From contig NW_025408674.1 in assembly GCF_020360975.1 (NCBI RefSeq), positions 2,170,001 through 2,234,000 on the forward strand: a DNA stretch of 64,000 nt. Reading direction: 5' to 3'. Under the pieces are notes generated by a model that was not told the origin of the DNA, made no database searches, and saw only the letters and a list, made by a program, of their open reading frames with translations. Made by a program: the position numbers and the translations under genes. Positions 1-11,519 of the stretch are shown piece by piece (position 1 is the first letter of the stretch; each line of letters opens with the position of its first letter). The DNA is from Hirsutella rhossiliensis. Taxonomy: Eukaryota > Ascomycota > Sordariomycetes > Hypocreales > Ophiocordycipitaceae.

Positions 1-1150
1 TTTATTTAATTTATACTCCTAAAGTAAAGTCTAATATATCGGTTTCGAGTTTAATTTATCGTTTTAGATTAAAGGTAGTTAAGACTAGTTCTTACGTAAT
101 CGTAGTCTTAATATATTTAAAAGCTTCGTTAGCTTTATCGTCCTATATAAATCCTTTTTCCTTCTTTATTAAGTTATATAGTAGTATTATAATCTTTCCG
201 AAATCTTTAATAAATCGTCGGTAGTAATTTATAAATCCTAGGAAACTTTATATATCCTTAACGTTCTTTAGCGTTAGCTATTCTTTAACTAAGTTAATCT
301 TATCTTATTATATCTATATCTCTCTTAGTAAGATTATATATTTAAGGAAGTCTACTTCCTATATATAGAACTTACTTTTCTCTAGTTTAACTAGTAACTT
401 TATATTCTAAAGTACGCGGTGTACCTTATAGACGTATTCCTTATATTCTTCTAGGGTATCCGAGAAGATTAAGATATTATCTAGGTATACTACTATAAAG
501 ATATCTAAGTATTCGCGTAGGATATTATTAATTATCTATTAGAAGGTAGCTAGTATATTTATAAGTCTAAATAGTATTACTAGATATTTAAATAGTCCGA
601 ATTTCGTTTTAAAGGCTATTATCTATTTATATCCCTTTTTTATACGTATTAAGTTATAGGCGCCTTTAAGATCGAGGGCTATAAACTATTTTTTACTATA
701 TAATCGATCTCGTAGTTTTAATATAAGCGGTAATAGTATTTAGTCCTTTATTATAATATCGTTTAAGCGTCTATAGTTAATAACTAGTCGTAGCTTACTG
801 TTTTTCTTTAGAATAAATATAACTAGATAGCCTACTTTAGATATTAATATTTATATATATCCCTTTTATAGATTCTCGTTAAGGTAGTCGTATAGCGTTT
901 ATAGTTGCTTTTCGTTTAAGTTATAGATTTTATAAAACGTCGGCGTTATTCTATCCTTAAGATAAATTTTATAGTCCTATTAGCTATATTTAGGTAACCT
1001 TATTTTAAGTTCTTCCTTAAAGAGTTTATTATATTTCCGGTATTCTTAGGGGATATTCTTTATTCTATCTTATAGGCTTTATTCTTTCTTTTAAGAGCTA
1101 GTTTCTCTTAACTTAAGTTCTTTATTAATTTATTTAAGGTCTTTCCTTAG
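1..1150 (-). pseudogene. GyA copy 1 reverse transcriptase relic
   Basis: Reverse transcriptase of a Ty3/Gypsy polyprotein, which copies element RNA into DNA. Read on the minus strand, the frame gives the palm-region motif FGLFKYLV, then the catalytic box as YLDN at 476-487, where the family has YLDD. The second Asp codon GAT has become AAT, the expected result of TpG to TpA. After it come the typical KLEKSKF and FYI..VDFL segments and the start of the RNase H linker near position 130. Stops in frame fall where the family has Gln or Trp. It cannot be translated. Identification as Gypsy is secure; the domain edges are approximate. Confidence 0.9.
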
Positions 1151-1439
1151 AGTAGTAATAACTCTTTAGATCTTTATATTATATCCTTTATTCTATTTAT
1201 ATTAGATACTAGGTTATATAGCCGTGTTAGTTAGTATATAGGTCTTATTAGTCGATTTTATTATATCCGCTAGTTTAGTTACTATTTTCGTTTATATCGC
1301 TAAAGCCTATAATAATTTACTTAAACGGTTATCCTTTTTATCCTATTTAGTAGCTAAATCATCGTAAAATTTTACTTTCTTCTAAATCTACTAGTCCTAG
1401 AAACTTACGTCTTTATTCTAATATAGCTAGCTAGTTTTC

Positions 1440-1760
1440 TAGTTAATTAGTAGGTTGCTCTCCTATAGCTATAGAAGCCCTAGTATAAGGTCGTATTCTC
1501 TAATATCTATAATATTAAAGTTAACTTATTTATCGTAGCCCTAGATATTAATATTAAGGTAATTAATCTCTATATTAATAATTCCGTTATTATAGTTAAA
1601 GGCCTCTCCTTCGATATTCGTAAGTTTATATAGATCTTTCTTATATCTTTATATAAGTCGGTAACGATTAACGACTTTAGGTAAAACGTAATTACCTATC
1701 GCGCTATAGTCTAAAAGTATATATATATAATATCCCGCGATTTAGATATCTAATACTATT
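1440..1760 (-). pseudogene. GyA copy 1 aspartic protease relic
   Basis: Retroviral-type aspartic protease that would cut the Gag-Pol polyprotein. On the minus strand the active-site loop reads DYSAIGNYV at 1685-1711. The family pattern is D-[ST/C]-G-A-[TS]-G, and both changed positions are explained by TpG to TpA (TGT to TAT, GGC to AGC). Downstream the frame continues with a hydrophobic stretch and the REYDL segment common to Gypsy proteases. It lies between gag (right) and reverse transcriptase (left), the usual order in this clade. Non-functional. Confidence 0.8.
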
Positions 1761-3399
1761 TAGTCGCTATAGCTTACCGTTACTATATATAGGGTCCTTA
1801 GATCTTATCGTATCGTGCTAGTCTATAGCCCTTTTATAGATAGCGTACCTCGTTTTTTACCTAGTCCTTATTTGTTTTATTTAGGTATTCTTCTTCGATT
1901 TATTATCGATATTATTTCTTTATATCTTCGTCGTATAGTATTATATTAGGGCTTAAGAGACTAATTTCTTATAGCTAATCGAAGATTTCTTATTTCTTAA
2001 TACTATATCGTTTATATTATACTACTTTATAGTTAATTATATACTATACTTTATAATTTTATTCGTTTTCGTACTAAAGGTTAAGTTTTCGTTTAGCGTC
2101 TTTTTATTTTTCGTGTAGTATTTTTATATTAATTCTTCCTTAGTCGAATATAGCTTATAGCTTTCGTATATATTACTAATAATCTTTTAATATACTATTA
2201 TATCGTTTATACTATACTTATACTTTTTTATATTTATAAATTTTATAGTTTAGGTATATATATTTATTATAATTTTCTTTATTATATTTAACTCGTTATA
2301 TAAGTCTTTAAAAGATTAAGGGTTTAAATATCTTAGAGCGAGTAGCGTTATACTATTCCTTTATTTTAGCGTATCTATAGATTTTATATATCTCCGAAAG
2401 ATATCTTATTAATAAACCGTAATTATCGCGGTATTTAAGTAGTATACTATAATCGGGTTCTAATAATATAACTTAGTCGTTTAGGTAGCGTTAATCGATT
2501 TTCTAGTAGTCTAGTTCTATACTTAAGTAAGGTTTCGAAAGTACTTATCCCTTAAACCTAACTAAGAAGGCGTCGTATTATACCTTTATCTAGAAGTATA
2601 TTATATAATCTAGGTAAACGTATAATATCTATAAAATATACTTATAGTACTTATAAGTAAATAGTATTTATAGATCGTCTTTAAATTCTCTTTATAGTTA
2701 CTATTCTCGTTATAGTACTATAAAGGTATCGACTATAGTAATAGCTATAGCGTAGTCTCCTCCGCGTAGTATTAGTTAATATTAAATTAATATAGCTTAT
2801 TAGTTTTCTATAAGAATTTAAGGTATTTATTAGGTTTTAATTTTAAGTATTTCTTTAAATTCTTCGAAGTATAAAGTATATTCTCTAATCGTAGTATTCT
2901 CCCTTAGTAGTAAGGGTAGTAGTATAAGTTCGTTCTTATCTTCCGTTTCTCTAGGTATTTCTTATTCTTTAGAGCTTATATCGTCGATACTTTATTATTC
3001 CTCCTTAGGTTATTATCTAAGTTTTATAAGTATAAGGGCTATGTCTATATCTTCTTTATTATATTATTTATAGACTACCCGTCGTTATTATCGATTTTTA
3101 TTTTATATATCTTCCTAGAATCGTTTACCGTTCTTCTTAATCTAGTCTTAGGAGACTCCTTTAAGATAGGGGTATTCTAGTTCTACGAATTTAACTTATT
3201 TCTATATTTTAGGATCCCTTTATTATATTATTATAAGGGTTTTCTTTAGTAGCTTTAAGAACTATCCGGTACCGTTTTTATCGCTAAAGTATACCGTATA
3301 TTCGTTATCGTAGTATATAGTCTAACTAAGGAGTTTATACTTTAGTTCCTATCTATTAGTAGCGTTTAGGTATTTCTTACCTTTTAAGGCTAATGCTTA

Positions 3400-4340
3400 G
3401 TAGGTTTTCTTCTCCTTATAAGGTTATCTATATTCTTTAGAGTAATATCTAGGTTTCCTATAGTTAAAATACTTTCCTTTACTTTTCTATATTATATCTA
3501 GATCTATCCTACTTAGGTTAGTTATATAAGCGTAGGTAATAGGAGTTTCGCGCTTCTTCTTATAGTTAGCGCGTTAGTTAAAGTTATTCCTATAGGAAGG
3601 GTTTTAGTTTCCTCTTCCTTATTTCTTTTCTTAGCGTCGCGTATACTATCTATCGTCGATTCGTACTACTATAGTAATATAGTCTAAGAGGTTATTAAGT
3701 CGATTTTCCTTATAGAGTTCGTCCTTAACTTCTTTTTTAAGCCCGTTATAGAATCGTAATATAAGAGGTTCGTCGTCCTAATTAAGCTTTAAGGTAACTT
3801 TTCGGAACTTTATAGTATAATCCGATACTAAGATCCTTTATTAAAGTTCTTAAAGTTTTTATTTAGCTTCTCGTTCCTCGTTAGTTATTCCGAATACCTT
3901 TATAATAGCTTCTTTAAATCCTTAGAAACTAGTAAAAACTTCGTCTATCTTATTATCTTATCGCGCTAGTTAGTTATCGAGAAAATCCCTTATAATAGGT
4001 CTAAACTAAGCGAGTACCGTTCTAGATAAATAATTTCCTATATAGAGTACCTTTTCGACTAGGTCCGAGAGTTTAGTAGGGTAAAACCGGTAGTAGGCTT
4101 TAAGTTAGGTAAGAAAGTCTCGAAGCGTACCGTAAGTACCGTCGAATAGTCCTAGCTATTTTAGTTTAACTACTTCTCTAAGGTCCTTAACTTATCTATT
4201 ACCTCCTCCGTTCCTAAGTAACTATACCTTATATCGAAGGGCAATAATTTCGCGTATTATATCCTAAGGCAATATAGTAGCTCTAGAGTTAGTTAATCTA
4301 GTTTACTATATAGGTATATTAATAGTTATAGTATTGCTTA
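3400..4340 (-). pseudogene. GyA copy 1 Gag relic with zinc knuckle
   Basis: Gag structural protein of the element. The minus-strand frame has a retrotransposon-gag domain (about 3560-4200) with recognisable blocks such as NEEREAK, SDYTIKFRKV and LRFYNGLKKEVKDEL. It is followed by a CCHC zinc knuckle at about 3428-3471. In the knuckle the pattern C-x2-C-x4-H-x4-C is kept in spacing, but all four ligands now read Tyr, since TGT and CAT both become TAT under RIP. The protein start is not identifiable because ATG codons have been converted to ATA. About 0.9 kb between here and the protease (1760-2650) has no domain I recognise. Confidence 0.85.
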
Positions 4341-4390
4341 GAGTAACGCGGTATTATACTAAATAAGAGCTTTTAACGTATAACGACCGG

Positions 4391-4828
4391 TATTATTCCT
4401 AAGGGATAAACCTATCGAGGGGTTTATATTAGTAGATATAATAGGGCGTAGTCTAAGCAATAATAAGTATATTACGTTAGTAATAAGTCGGAGGTTATAA
4501 ACTATAGACTATAACTAGGTAATTAGAATTAGAGATAGAATCGTAATAAAGATCTATATTAAAAGCTAGAGAGCTATCTATCTAAAGGAGTAAAAGTAGG
4601 TAGCTATATATACCTATAGAGACTATCCTTAGATTATAGGCCTAGCTATAATCCCTAACGTTAGATTATATAGAGCGTAGTAATCTCGTTAATCCTAGAT
4701 TACTTAGATCTCTATAATCCCCTTAATCCTATATCTATTAGATAGTCGTGCTAACTATTTATCCGTTAGACCGTGTTACGTGCTTAACGCGGTCGACCGT
4801 TAGCGGCCTAGTAGCCGTGGTTGTAATA
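4391..4828 (-). repeat. GyA copy 1 5' LTR (variant, 438 bp)
   Basis: The left boundary TATTATTCCT and right boundary TTGTAATA match the RIPed TG...CA ends of the 458-bp LTRs of copies 2 and 3. Up to about 4640 it aligns closely with them. From about 4641 to 4828 the sequence differs, is richer in G+C, and keeps several TpG (for example GTGTTACGTGC near 4775). The flank GTAAG at 4829-4833 may be the target-site duplication, but its partner lies outside the window. Confidence 0.7.
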
Positions 4829-5759
4829 GTAAGGCTAGGTGGTCTTTCTAGGCCTAGAAAAACTAGTCTCTAAAGGGGTGTTTTTCTAGCTGCTTTTAGT
4901 TTGCTAGTAGGTCCGGGAGGTCTCTTTTATATAGCTTCCTTACTAATAGCTATAGCTTAAAGAGCCGGCCTACTATAAACGCTCCGTAGGAACCGTCTTC
5001 TATTAGCTTTAGGTAGAAGTTAGAAAAACGATCGAAATAAGGGAGAAACTAGTCTTCTTTTATATCGGGCCCTATACCTTCCTTTACTTCTCGAAGTAGG
5101 GATAAAAGGGCAGCCGGGTAATCCTTCGAGAGAGGTGCCTTTCCTACCCCCTTAGGGGTTAAGACGGGAAGACTAACTAAGAAAGCTGCTTCTAGATCTT
5201 CTTCTTCTATAAGAGGAGGCGTAGGTAGGTAGGCGTATTCTAGCTCTACCGCTTTCCTATAGTCTCCTTCTTTATCTAGATTATCTAATCTAGCAGCTTC
5301 CTTTTTTTTTTCTTCCTCGAAGTCGGCGTTATCCTCTACTACTTCGACGTCGGTTTCTTCTTCCGTTTCCTTATCTAGGACCTCTTCTTAAGACTATTAG
5401 GAAGGGGGGATTTAAATCTTCTAAATTAGCTAACGTTAAGAGAGTAAGAGGGGCTATTAATCCCTCTTTCCGTTAAAGAAGCTAAATTCGTCGAAAATTA
5501 TATCCCTAGTCGAAATAACCTTCTATAGAAGAGGAATCTAGATCTAGAAGATATTTATAGAATTATAACTAATAAGGTAACTAATAAAGGCTCTAGGATT
5601 AAGCTTTCTTTTCTTCTTCTTTTTTAGCTATATATCGGTAGTTATTACGTATGCCTTATAGCTATAGGCATAAAGGTAAGCTAGCGAGGCCCTCTTCTTT
5701 ATAAAGAGCTTAAGGGGGGATTTCTAGTCTATTCCTTAGTTTAGTCCCCTAGGGTCCTT

Positions 5760-6230
5760 TAGGTCTCTCGGGGTTCGGTTCTATAGGTAATAGGCGGTCT
5801 TAACGACTTCCTTTTAAAGGTCGTATAGAAGCCTTAAAGTAAGTCTTATCGTACGGGCCCTTTTTATTATAGCACCCCCTGATCTTTCTGCCCCTCTGTT
5901 CTAGGCCTAGGTATTCGGTGCTAACGGGAGGGGTAAAATGCCCCTTTTCCGAAGCTAATTTAAGATATCCTTCGTAAATAGCTCTCCGTTAGACCGTATC
6001 TTCTTTACCTCGTAGCCGAAGTAGGATTTTATCTAGTTAACGAAGTCCTAGAGGGCAGACTAGTTATACTTACTTAGGTAGGTCCGTAAGAAATAAGGGA
6101 AAACTATCCCTAAAAAGCGTCTATAAAAAACATTACCCTAACGAAGCTTTCCTAATCCTTAGAGACGTCGGTCTAGTCGACCTAAATTTCCTTACACGGC
6201 TAGTCCGGCCGTAAAGGCGTTCGTCTAGAA
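5760..6230 (-). pseudogene. Copia X integrase core relic
   Basis: Corresponds to the plus-strand integrase at 59640-60110 of the right-hand Copia copy, where the frame reads FFIDAF, VFPYFLRTYLSKYN, VKKIRSNGELFT and NGGVERL, the standard catalytic core of Copia integrases. The segment with AGAGACGTCG at 6161-6170 anchors the alignment. Integrase joins element DNA to the genome. RIP stops and Asp to Asn changes make it inactive. Confidence 0.75.
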
Positions 6231-7139
6231 ATTCGTCTCCTAGTCTTTCCTTAGCCGTAGTGTTCGTATTCGACGGTCTTTAGGCCCCTTATTCGTACGC
6301 CCTATTATTAGCCTAGCTTATGCATAGCTAGGGGGCCCGGGTAACTAAGTCGTGCGTGCTAAAGAATACCGTCTCCTTAGGCTGCTAGAAGAGGGTCTTT
6401 TATAGTAGACCTATTCCTCCTAGTAGGGAAAGCTAACTTCTTAAGTGTTTCCTTCCTATAAATAGGTTAGAATTCGAGAACGAATTAACCGAATTTCTCC
6501 TCGATAAGCCTAATAGTCTGATTCTTCTAGACTAGCCTCGTAGGCTTAGACGTTATGTCCTAGAAGATTCCTTCCTCTCGAAGAAGGCGGAAGGAAATTA
6601 AGCTCGTTAAAAATCGAGGGTAAAAAGCTACCCTTTTTCTTCGAAGAATTCGCATAGATCTATTAGGTAATTTTATCGTGAAATTCACCCTTCCGTATCC
6701 TTCTATCCGTACGGTTAATTCCCTAGCAATAAGATATTCCCTTTATGCCTTCTTAAAGGACTAGAATCGTAAGAGTATATTATAGATATCGAGGGAAGCA
6801 CTAGAGTTAAGGATAGGATTTTTCCTTGAATTTACGGCTTAAATAAGGGCAGCGGCGTTAGTTGCTATTTCTTAGCAACCTAAATCTCGTCTATTTTCTT
6901 CTATAATAAGGGGTCCTCCTTAAGAGACTATTATACTATTTCTTATAGCCTCTTTAAAGGGTTAATTCCTTTAGGTCGGTTTTCCTTAAAGACCTACTAG
7001 TAGTCTTCTAGCCGATAGGGCTTTTTGCACGCTTAGTAGGTAGGTCGATTCCTCCTCGTACGTTATTTCTTCGAGGAATCCTTATCCCGGTCCGGAAGGT
7101 CTGCTTAAAAACCCCCCCTTTTTACCCCTTATTGCTGAT

Positions 7140-8230
7140 TTTAATGAAGAGGTTCGATTTCGACTAGTTCCTTAATTTTTCGACTAACGGACTAAAAGGT
7201 CTATTAGGGGACTAGTCAGGCCGGTCTAACTAACGGGACCGGGGCCGGGCCCGGAGCAAGATACGGAGCCGGGGCCGGGCCTAGGGCCGCAGCTGCAGTT
7301 AACGACGGCGTTAAGGCTCTCGAGGGAGGAGGAGCTAGAGGGGCAACAGCCGTAGCAGCAGCAGCGGGAACCGTAGCAATAGGGGCTGCAGCAGCTATAG
7401 GGGCAGCAGGTCGAGCCGTCTAGGTCGAGAGCTAGCTACGAAGGAATAAGACTGCTTACTATTATACTCTAGCAGCCTCTTCGTCTAGTTCCCGGCTAGC
7501 TTCTTAAAAAATAGTCGAGTAACCGTTACTAATAAGCTTTATTAGTAGAGATATATCCCGTAGCTACTAGCCGGAAAGAGCTTCTATAAGGAAGTATTAG
7601 TTAGCTTCCTCGAGGATTTCTTCCTACTTAGCTAGCTACGAAGAAGCTAGCAGGTTCCTAGTAGAAAAGGCTCCTAGGTAGGCCGTATAGGTCTTCCTAA
7701 TCCGGTTAGTTATATAGCCCCTCGAGGGAGCTATCGAGGTCTCGAGCTTTAAAAGCTACTACCTAGGAGTCTCTTCCTCTTAAAGAGTAATTAGCTTTAC
7801 GGCACTAACGGATTCCGTTATCGCCGTATAAGTAGCCGTTAGTAGCTTCGTCTCGTAAAGGTATTCCTTTTAGTAACTCTTATAGTCGCCTAAGGTAGTA
7901 GAAAAAGCTCTCTATTATATAGAGGTTAGCTTAGAGAAGAGAGAAGCTCCCTCTATAAAGTCCGTTACTCTAGGACGAAGAGGGGGCTTAAGAGGGTCCT
8001 ACTTATTAGAGAAGACTAAATTATAGATAGTTCTATCTACACGAGCCCGTAGCTCCTTTACCTACTTATCCTAATCTTAGGGCTCTATAAGAATCGTCCT
8101 ACGGACCGTAGGGACGGTAGAGGAGTCGGTTTTCGTTATCGTTGCGGGGAAGGGTAGAAAAGTCGGTTAAAAATCGGCTTTTCTAGTAAGAGGGGTAAAA
8201 GGAAGCTACGAGGGATATAAGAAAGGTGCC
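7140..8230 (-). pseudogene. Copia X Gag relic with Ala/Pro-rich hinge
   Basis: Gag-like protein of the Copia element, homologous to the plus-strand reading at 57913-58860. The N-terminal part is rich in charged helical segments. A low-complexity Ala/Pro hinge lies at about 7230-7440, encoded by GCN and CCN codons. The hinge keeps many CpA dinucleotides here, whereas the sister copy at 13070-13280 has lost many at the same positions. No intact start is visible. Confidence 0.65.
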
Positions 8231-8264
8231 TTTTATAGCAGCCGGAAGGTATAGGAATACTATT

Positions 8265-8281
8265 CCTCCCGGGCTTATAAC
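8265..8281 (-). promoter_or_regulatory. Copia primer-binding site (half-tRNA type)
   Basis: On the minus strand the internal region begins GTTATAAGCCCGGGAGG directly after the LTR. With the RIP change reversed, GTTATGAGCCC is complementary to the anticodon stem-loop (GGGCTCATAAC) of fungal initiator tRNA-Met. Copia elements are known to prime from such an internal tRNA half rather than the tRNA 3' end. The tRNA sequence is recalled, not checked here. Confidence 0.7.
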
Positions 8282-8764
8282 TCTCGTAAAGAGAGATACG
8301 AGAAGTATATATAAAATATATAAAGGTAAAAGTAGAAGTAAGGGGTCGGATAGGTAGGGCAGAGATATTTAAATCTTATAGGGGCAGCAATTATAGTAGG
8401 GGAGTGATTATTATATTGCTTTTATTATCCTTCTTTCCTCTATCTAACGCCCCTCTTTATACCCGTTTAGTATCTTAATTAATAAAGAAGATCCTACTTA
8501 AAGAAGCTACTAATATCCCTTTAACTACCGAGCTTTTTACTGGTTTTTCTCCTCCTTTCTAGCCGTTGCCGGTATATCCGTCTTTTCTCTCGCTACCTTT
8601 ATAGGAAGCTATCGCTACTTCTACTTCCCTTTATACCCCTACCCTCCTTTCTATACCTCTTTTTAGCTCCTTCTTCCTTCTTCTATACCGGGTGTTTTTA
8701 GCTTCCTTAGTCCCTCTTACTAAGGGATATCTCTAAGAACTACGAAATCAGGCCACGCTTGCCA
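8282..8764 (-). repeat. Copia LTR shared between units X and W (483 bp)
   Basis: It is the 5' LTR of X (next to its primer site on the left) and also the 3' LTR of W (next to the end of the W RNase H region on the right). It equals the 14132-14614 LTR in length (483 bp) and closely in sequence. It holds TATA-like AT tracts near 8310-8330. At its upstream end it reads TGGCAAGCGTGGCC on the minus strand, with TpG intact, preceded by the polypurine stretch CTAAAGG. Confidence 0.85.
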
Positions 8765-8979
8765 CCTTTAGCTATAGCCTGCCCTTAGGCATAGCTAATA
8801 CGGCTTCAGCTAGTAAGCGTATAGAGGAGGTTCTTAGCTCTATACTTCTCCCTTTACTTAAGGAAAGCAGGGGCCCTTTAGGTCCCTAGGCTCTTTTAGA
8901 CCTACTTAAGGAAAAGGGGCTAAAGGGGAAAGTCCTATAAGAAAGGGGGGCCTTCTTAGAAGGGAAAAACCTAATTAAA

Positions 8980-9730
8980 TAAGGGGCCCTCTAAAGGGAA
9001 AAACCTCTTCCTTTTCTTTAGCTATAGACGTTACCTTCTTATACGTACTATTAGCTCCTCTTATAGACTCTTAAGGCAGGCCTCTAAGGATAGCTTTTCT
9101 CGAACGTTTTCTAGCCTAATTTACTATAAAAAGACAGCTAGCTTCTACTTTAGTAGGGGCTTTATAAGACCGTTAGCTTTTATTAATACTATTAAAACCT
9201 AATAGACGGAAATAAGTCCCCTTTAGACCTCTTAGCGTAACTAATACTAGTAGATATCGATATACTATAGCTAGGTAGATAACTTACTATTTTCTATAAG
9301 AATTCGTATAGTCTATATATTATTATATTCTATAGCTAATAGAGTCGGAATTTATAGTCGTAACGATATTAGTAGCTAGCTAAGGAAAATCGCTTCTTTT
9401 AACGCTTTTAAAAGAGCTAGTAACTCTACCTCTATACTTAAAGTCGTAATAGTAGCTTACTTTAAAGCTCTCTAAGCAATAGTTCCTTTAAAAAGGGATA
9501 TAATATACCCTTATAAGCTCTTTCTATCTAAGGAATTATCCGTAAAGGACGAATCGCTCGAATAAAGGAAGATTTCGGTAGCTAGTTTCCTTCCCTACCC
9601 TCCTAGGCGTAGACCGTATAATCTCGTTAAATAGAGATAAAGGATAGCTCTATCTATTACTTCTTAATACCTAGGGCTAGGAATCTAGTTATACTTAGCT
9701 AGCCGGGAGACCGTAAAAGAGATATCCGGT
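8980..9730 (-). pseudogene. Copia W RNase H relic
   Basis: C-terminal RNase H, which would degrade the RNA strand of the replication hybrid. It aligns inversely with the plus-strand reading at about 61885-62670, where ELLALLKALKEAIFL and AIECDNT mark the acidic active-site strand and helix. At about 9700 this copy reads an extra T and an extra C compared with the right-hand copy, so its frame across the RT/RNase H junction is the ancestral one. Amber and ochre codons replace Gln and Trp throughout. Confidence 0.8.
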
Positions 9731-9759
9731 CTAATAGAAATAGCTAAAAAAAGCAGGGA

Positions 9760-10600
9760 GCCTACCTTCTATTAATATTAGTGTTTCTCTTGCTCCCTAG
9801 CTTAAAAGGCTAGATTAAGTAAAAGCTCTTCGTTTAATATAGGCGTAGAGGGAAGCTTCTTATCGAGGGAATTAGGGAGGAATTTATAAGCGACCTTATC
9901 GATATAGGCGTCTTAGGTAAGCTAGATAGTCCGTTAGGACCTATTCTTAAGGATTTATATCCCTAAGAACTACTTTAGCTCCCTTAGCTTAGTTATCTTA
10001 TACCTTTATTATAGGCCTTATATAGCCTCCCTAGTATTAGCTTCTTCCTCTTTTAGGTAGGCCTAGATAATATCGTTAACGTAGAAGAAGACTATGATTT
10101 TACCCTTCTATATTATACACGGTTCCTAAGGGACTTTCGTAAAGCCTAGGGCTTTAAGGGAAGCTATTAAATACTATTACTAAAGAAGGGGTAATCTTTA
10201 TAGTCCGTATAGAGCTTTCCTAAGCTATAGAACCTTTCCTAGCTATTAGAAGCCTAGTAGAAGGCGTATATAGATAACTTCTTCTTCCTTAAGTAAGCAG
10301 TTAATAAAGGCGTTAACTATATCTATCTAATCGAGCTCGAGGTCGAATTCTACTACTATAGCTATAAGGGTCCGAAAAGAAATCCCTACTAAGGTGGTTG
10401 CACTAGTAGGTAGATCCCCTTTTTCCTATTAATTCCCGTAAATAACTAGCCGGGCTTTATACTTTTAAAGGAAGCCGTGTTTATTAGTCTTATAGATAAA
10501 GACCTATTTATAGCTAAGGATATATTTTCCTCTTACCTTTTCCTTAAGGACCTCTTTAAAAGACCCTATCTCTTCGTATAAGGCTAGGTAGTCTTTCTAG
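9760..10600 (-). pseudogene. Copia W reverse transcriptase relic
   Basis: Ty1/Copia reverse transcriptase. The catalytic box is at 10062-10089 and reads FYVNDII then a stop on the minus strand, where the family has YVDD and a Trp. The flanking AY, GELKWFLG and LR.ALYGL blocks align with the better-read right-hand copy (61089-61740). The first Asp of the DD pair has been lost by TpG to TpA. Confidence 0.85.
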
Positions 10601-11519
10601 GCCTAGAAAAACTAGACTCTAAAAGGGTGTCTTTCTAACTGCTTCTAGTTTACTAGTAGGTCCGGGAGGTCTCTTTTATATACCTTCCTTACTAATAGTA
10701 GCTTAAAAAGCCGGCCTACTATAAACGCTTTATAGGAACCGTCTTTTATTAGCGTTAGATAGAAGTCGGAAAAACGATCGAAATAAGGGAGAGGTTAGTC
10801 TTCTTTTATATCGGGCCCTATACCTTCCTTTGCTTCTCGAAGTAGGGATAAAAAGGCAGCCGGGTAATCCTTCGAGAGAGGTGCCTTTCCTACCCCCTTA
10901 AAGGTCGAGATAGGAAGACTAACTAAAAAAACTGCTTCTAGATCTTCTTCTTACGTAGGAGGAGGCGTAGGTAGGTAGGCGTATTCTAGCTCTACCGCTT
11001 TCCTATAGTCTCCTTCTTCGTTTAGATTATTTAATCTAGTAGCTTCCTCTTCTTCGAAGTCGGCGTTATCCTTAACTATTTTAACGTCGGTTTTATCCTC
11101 CGTTTCCTTATCTAGGACCTCTTCTTAAGACTATTAGGAAGGGGGGATTTAAATCTTCTATATTAGCTAACGTTATAAGAGTAAGAGGGGCTATTAATCC
11201 CCCTTTCCGTTAAAAAAGCTAGATTCGTTAAAAATTATATCCCTAGTCGAAATAACCTTCTATAAAAGAGGAATCTAGATCCGGAAGATATTTATAGAAT
11301 TATAACTAATAAGGTAACTAATAAAGGCTCTAGGATTAAGCTTTCTTTTCTTCTTCCTTTTTAGCTATATATCGGTAGTTATAGCGTATACCTTATAGCT
11401 ATAGGCATAAAGGTAGGCTAGTAAGGCCCTCTTCTTCGTAAAGAGCTTAAGGGGGGATTTCTAGTCTATTCCTTAGGTCTTAAAAAGGGTCTCTAGGTCC
11501 CTATAGTCCCTTAGTCCCC

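Larger units (their letters stand above)
1..4828 (-). mobile_element. Gypsy LTR retrotransposon GyA, copy 1 (3' part outside the window)
   Basis: A RIP-degraded Ty3/Gypsy element read on the minus strand. From right to left it holds the 5' LTR (4391-4828), gag with a zinc knuckle, an aspartic protease, and reverse transcriptase running off the left edge. The same sequence recurs at 14615-20676 and from 50275 to the right edge, so three copies can be aligned. Nearly every TpG and CpA is lost, so no start codon or long ORF remains, but family motifs stay in frame between stops. It is inserted into the internal region of the Copia element on its right: the Copia sequence resumes at about 4829 in the middle of its polymerase region. 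Missing RNase H and integrase must lie left of position 1. Confidence 0.9.
4829..8281 (-). mobile_element. Copia element X: internal region, truncated
   Basis: Internal region of a Ty1/Copia retrotransposon on the minus strand. It matches 10582-14131 nearly base for base, with the 5' side at the right. From right to left: half-tRNA primer site (8265-8281), gag with an Ala/Pro-rich hinge, integrase, and the first part of reverse transcriptase. It ends abruptly at about 4829 where GyA copy 1 is inserted; the rest must be left of the window. Relative to the other two copies it lacks about 110 bp near 6815. It shares the LTR at 8282-8764 with the unit on its right. CpA is better kept here than in the Gypsy copies, chiefly in the hinge. 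Confidence 0.88.

Noticed and set aside
7230..7440. GCA/GCT trinucleotide run as a microsatellite
   Set aside because: It is the in-frame Ala/Pro hinge of the Copia Gag, present at the same place in three copies.
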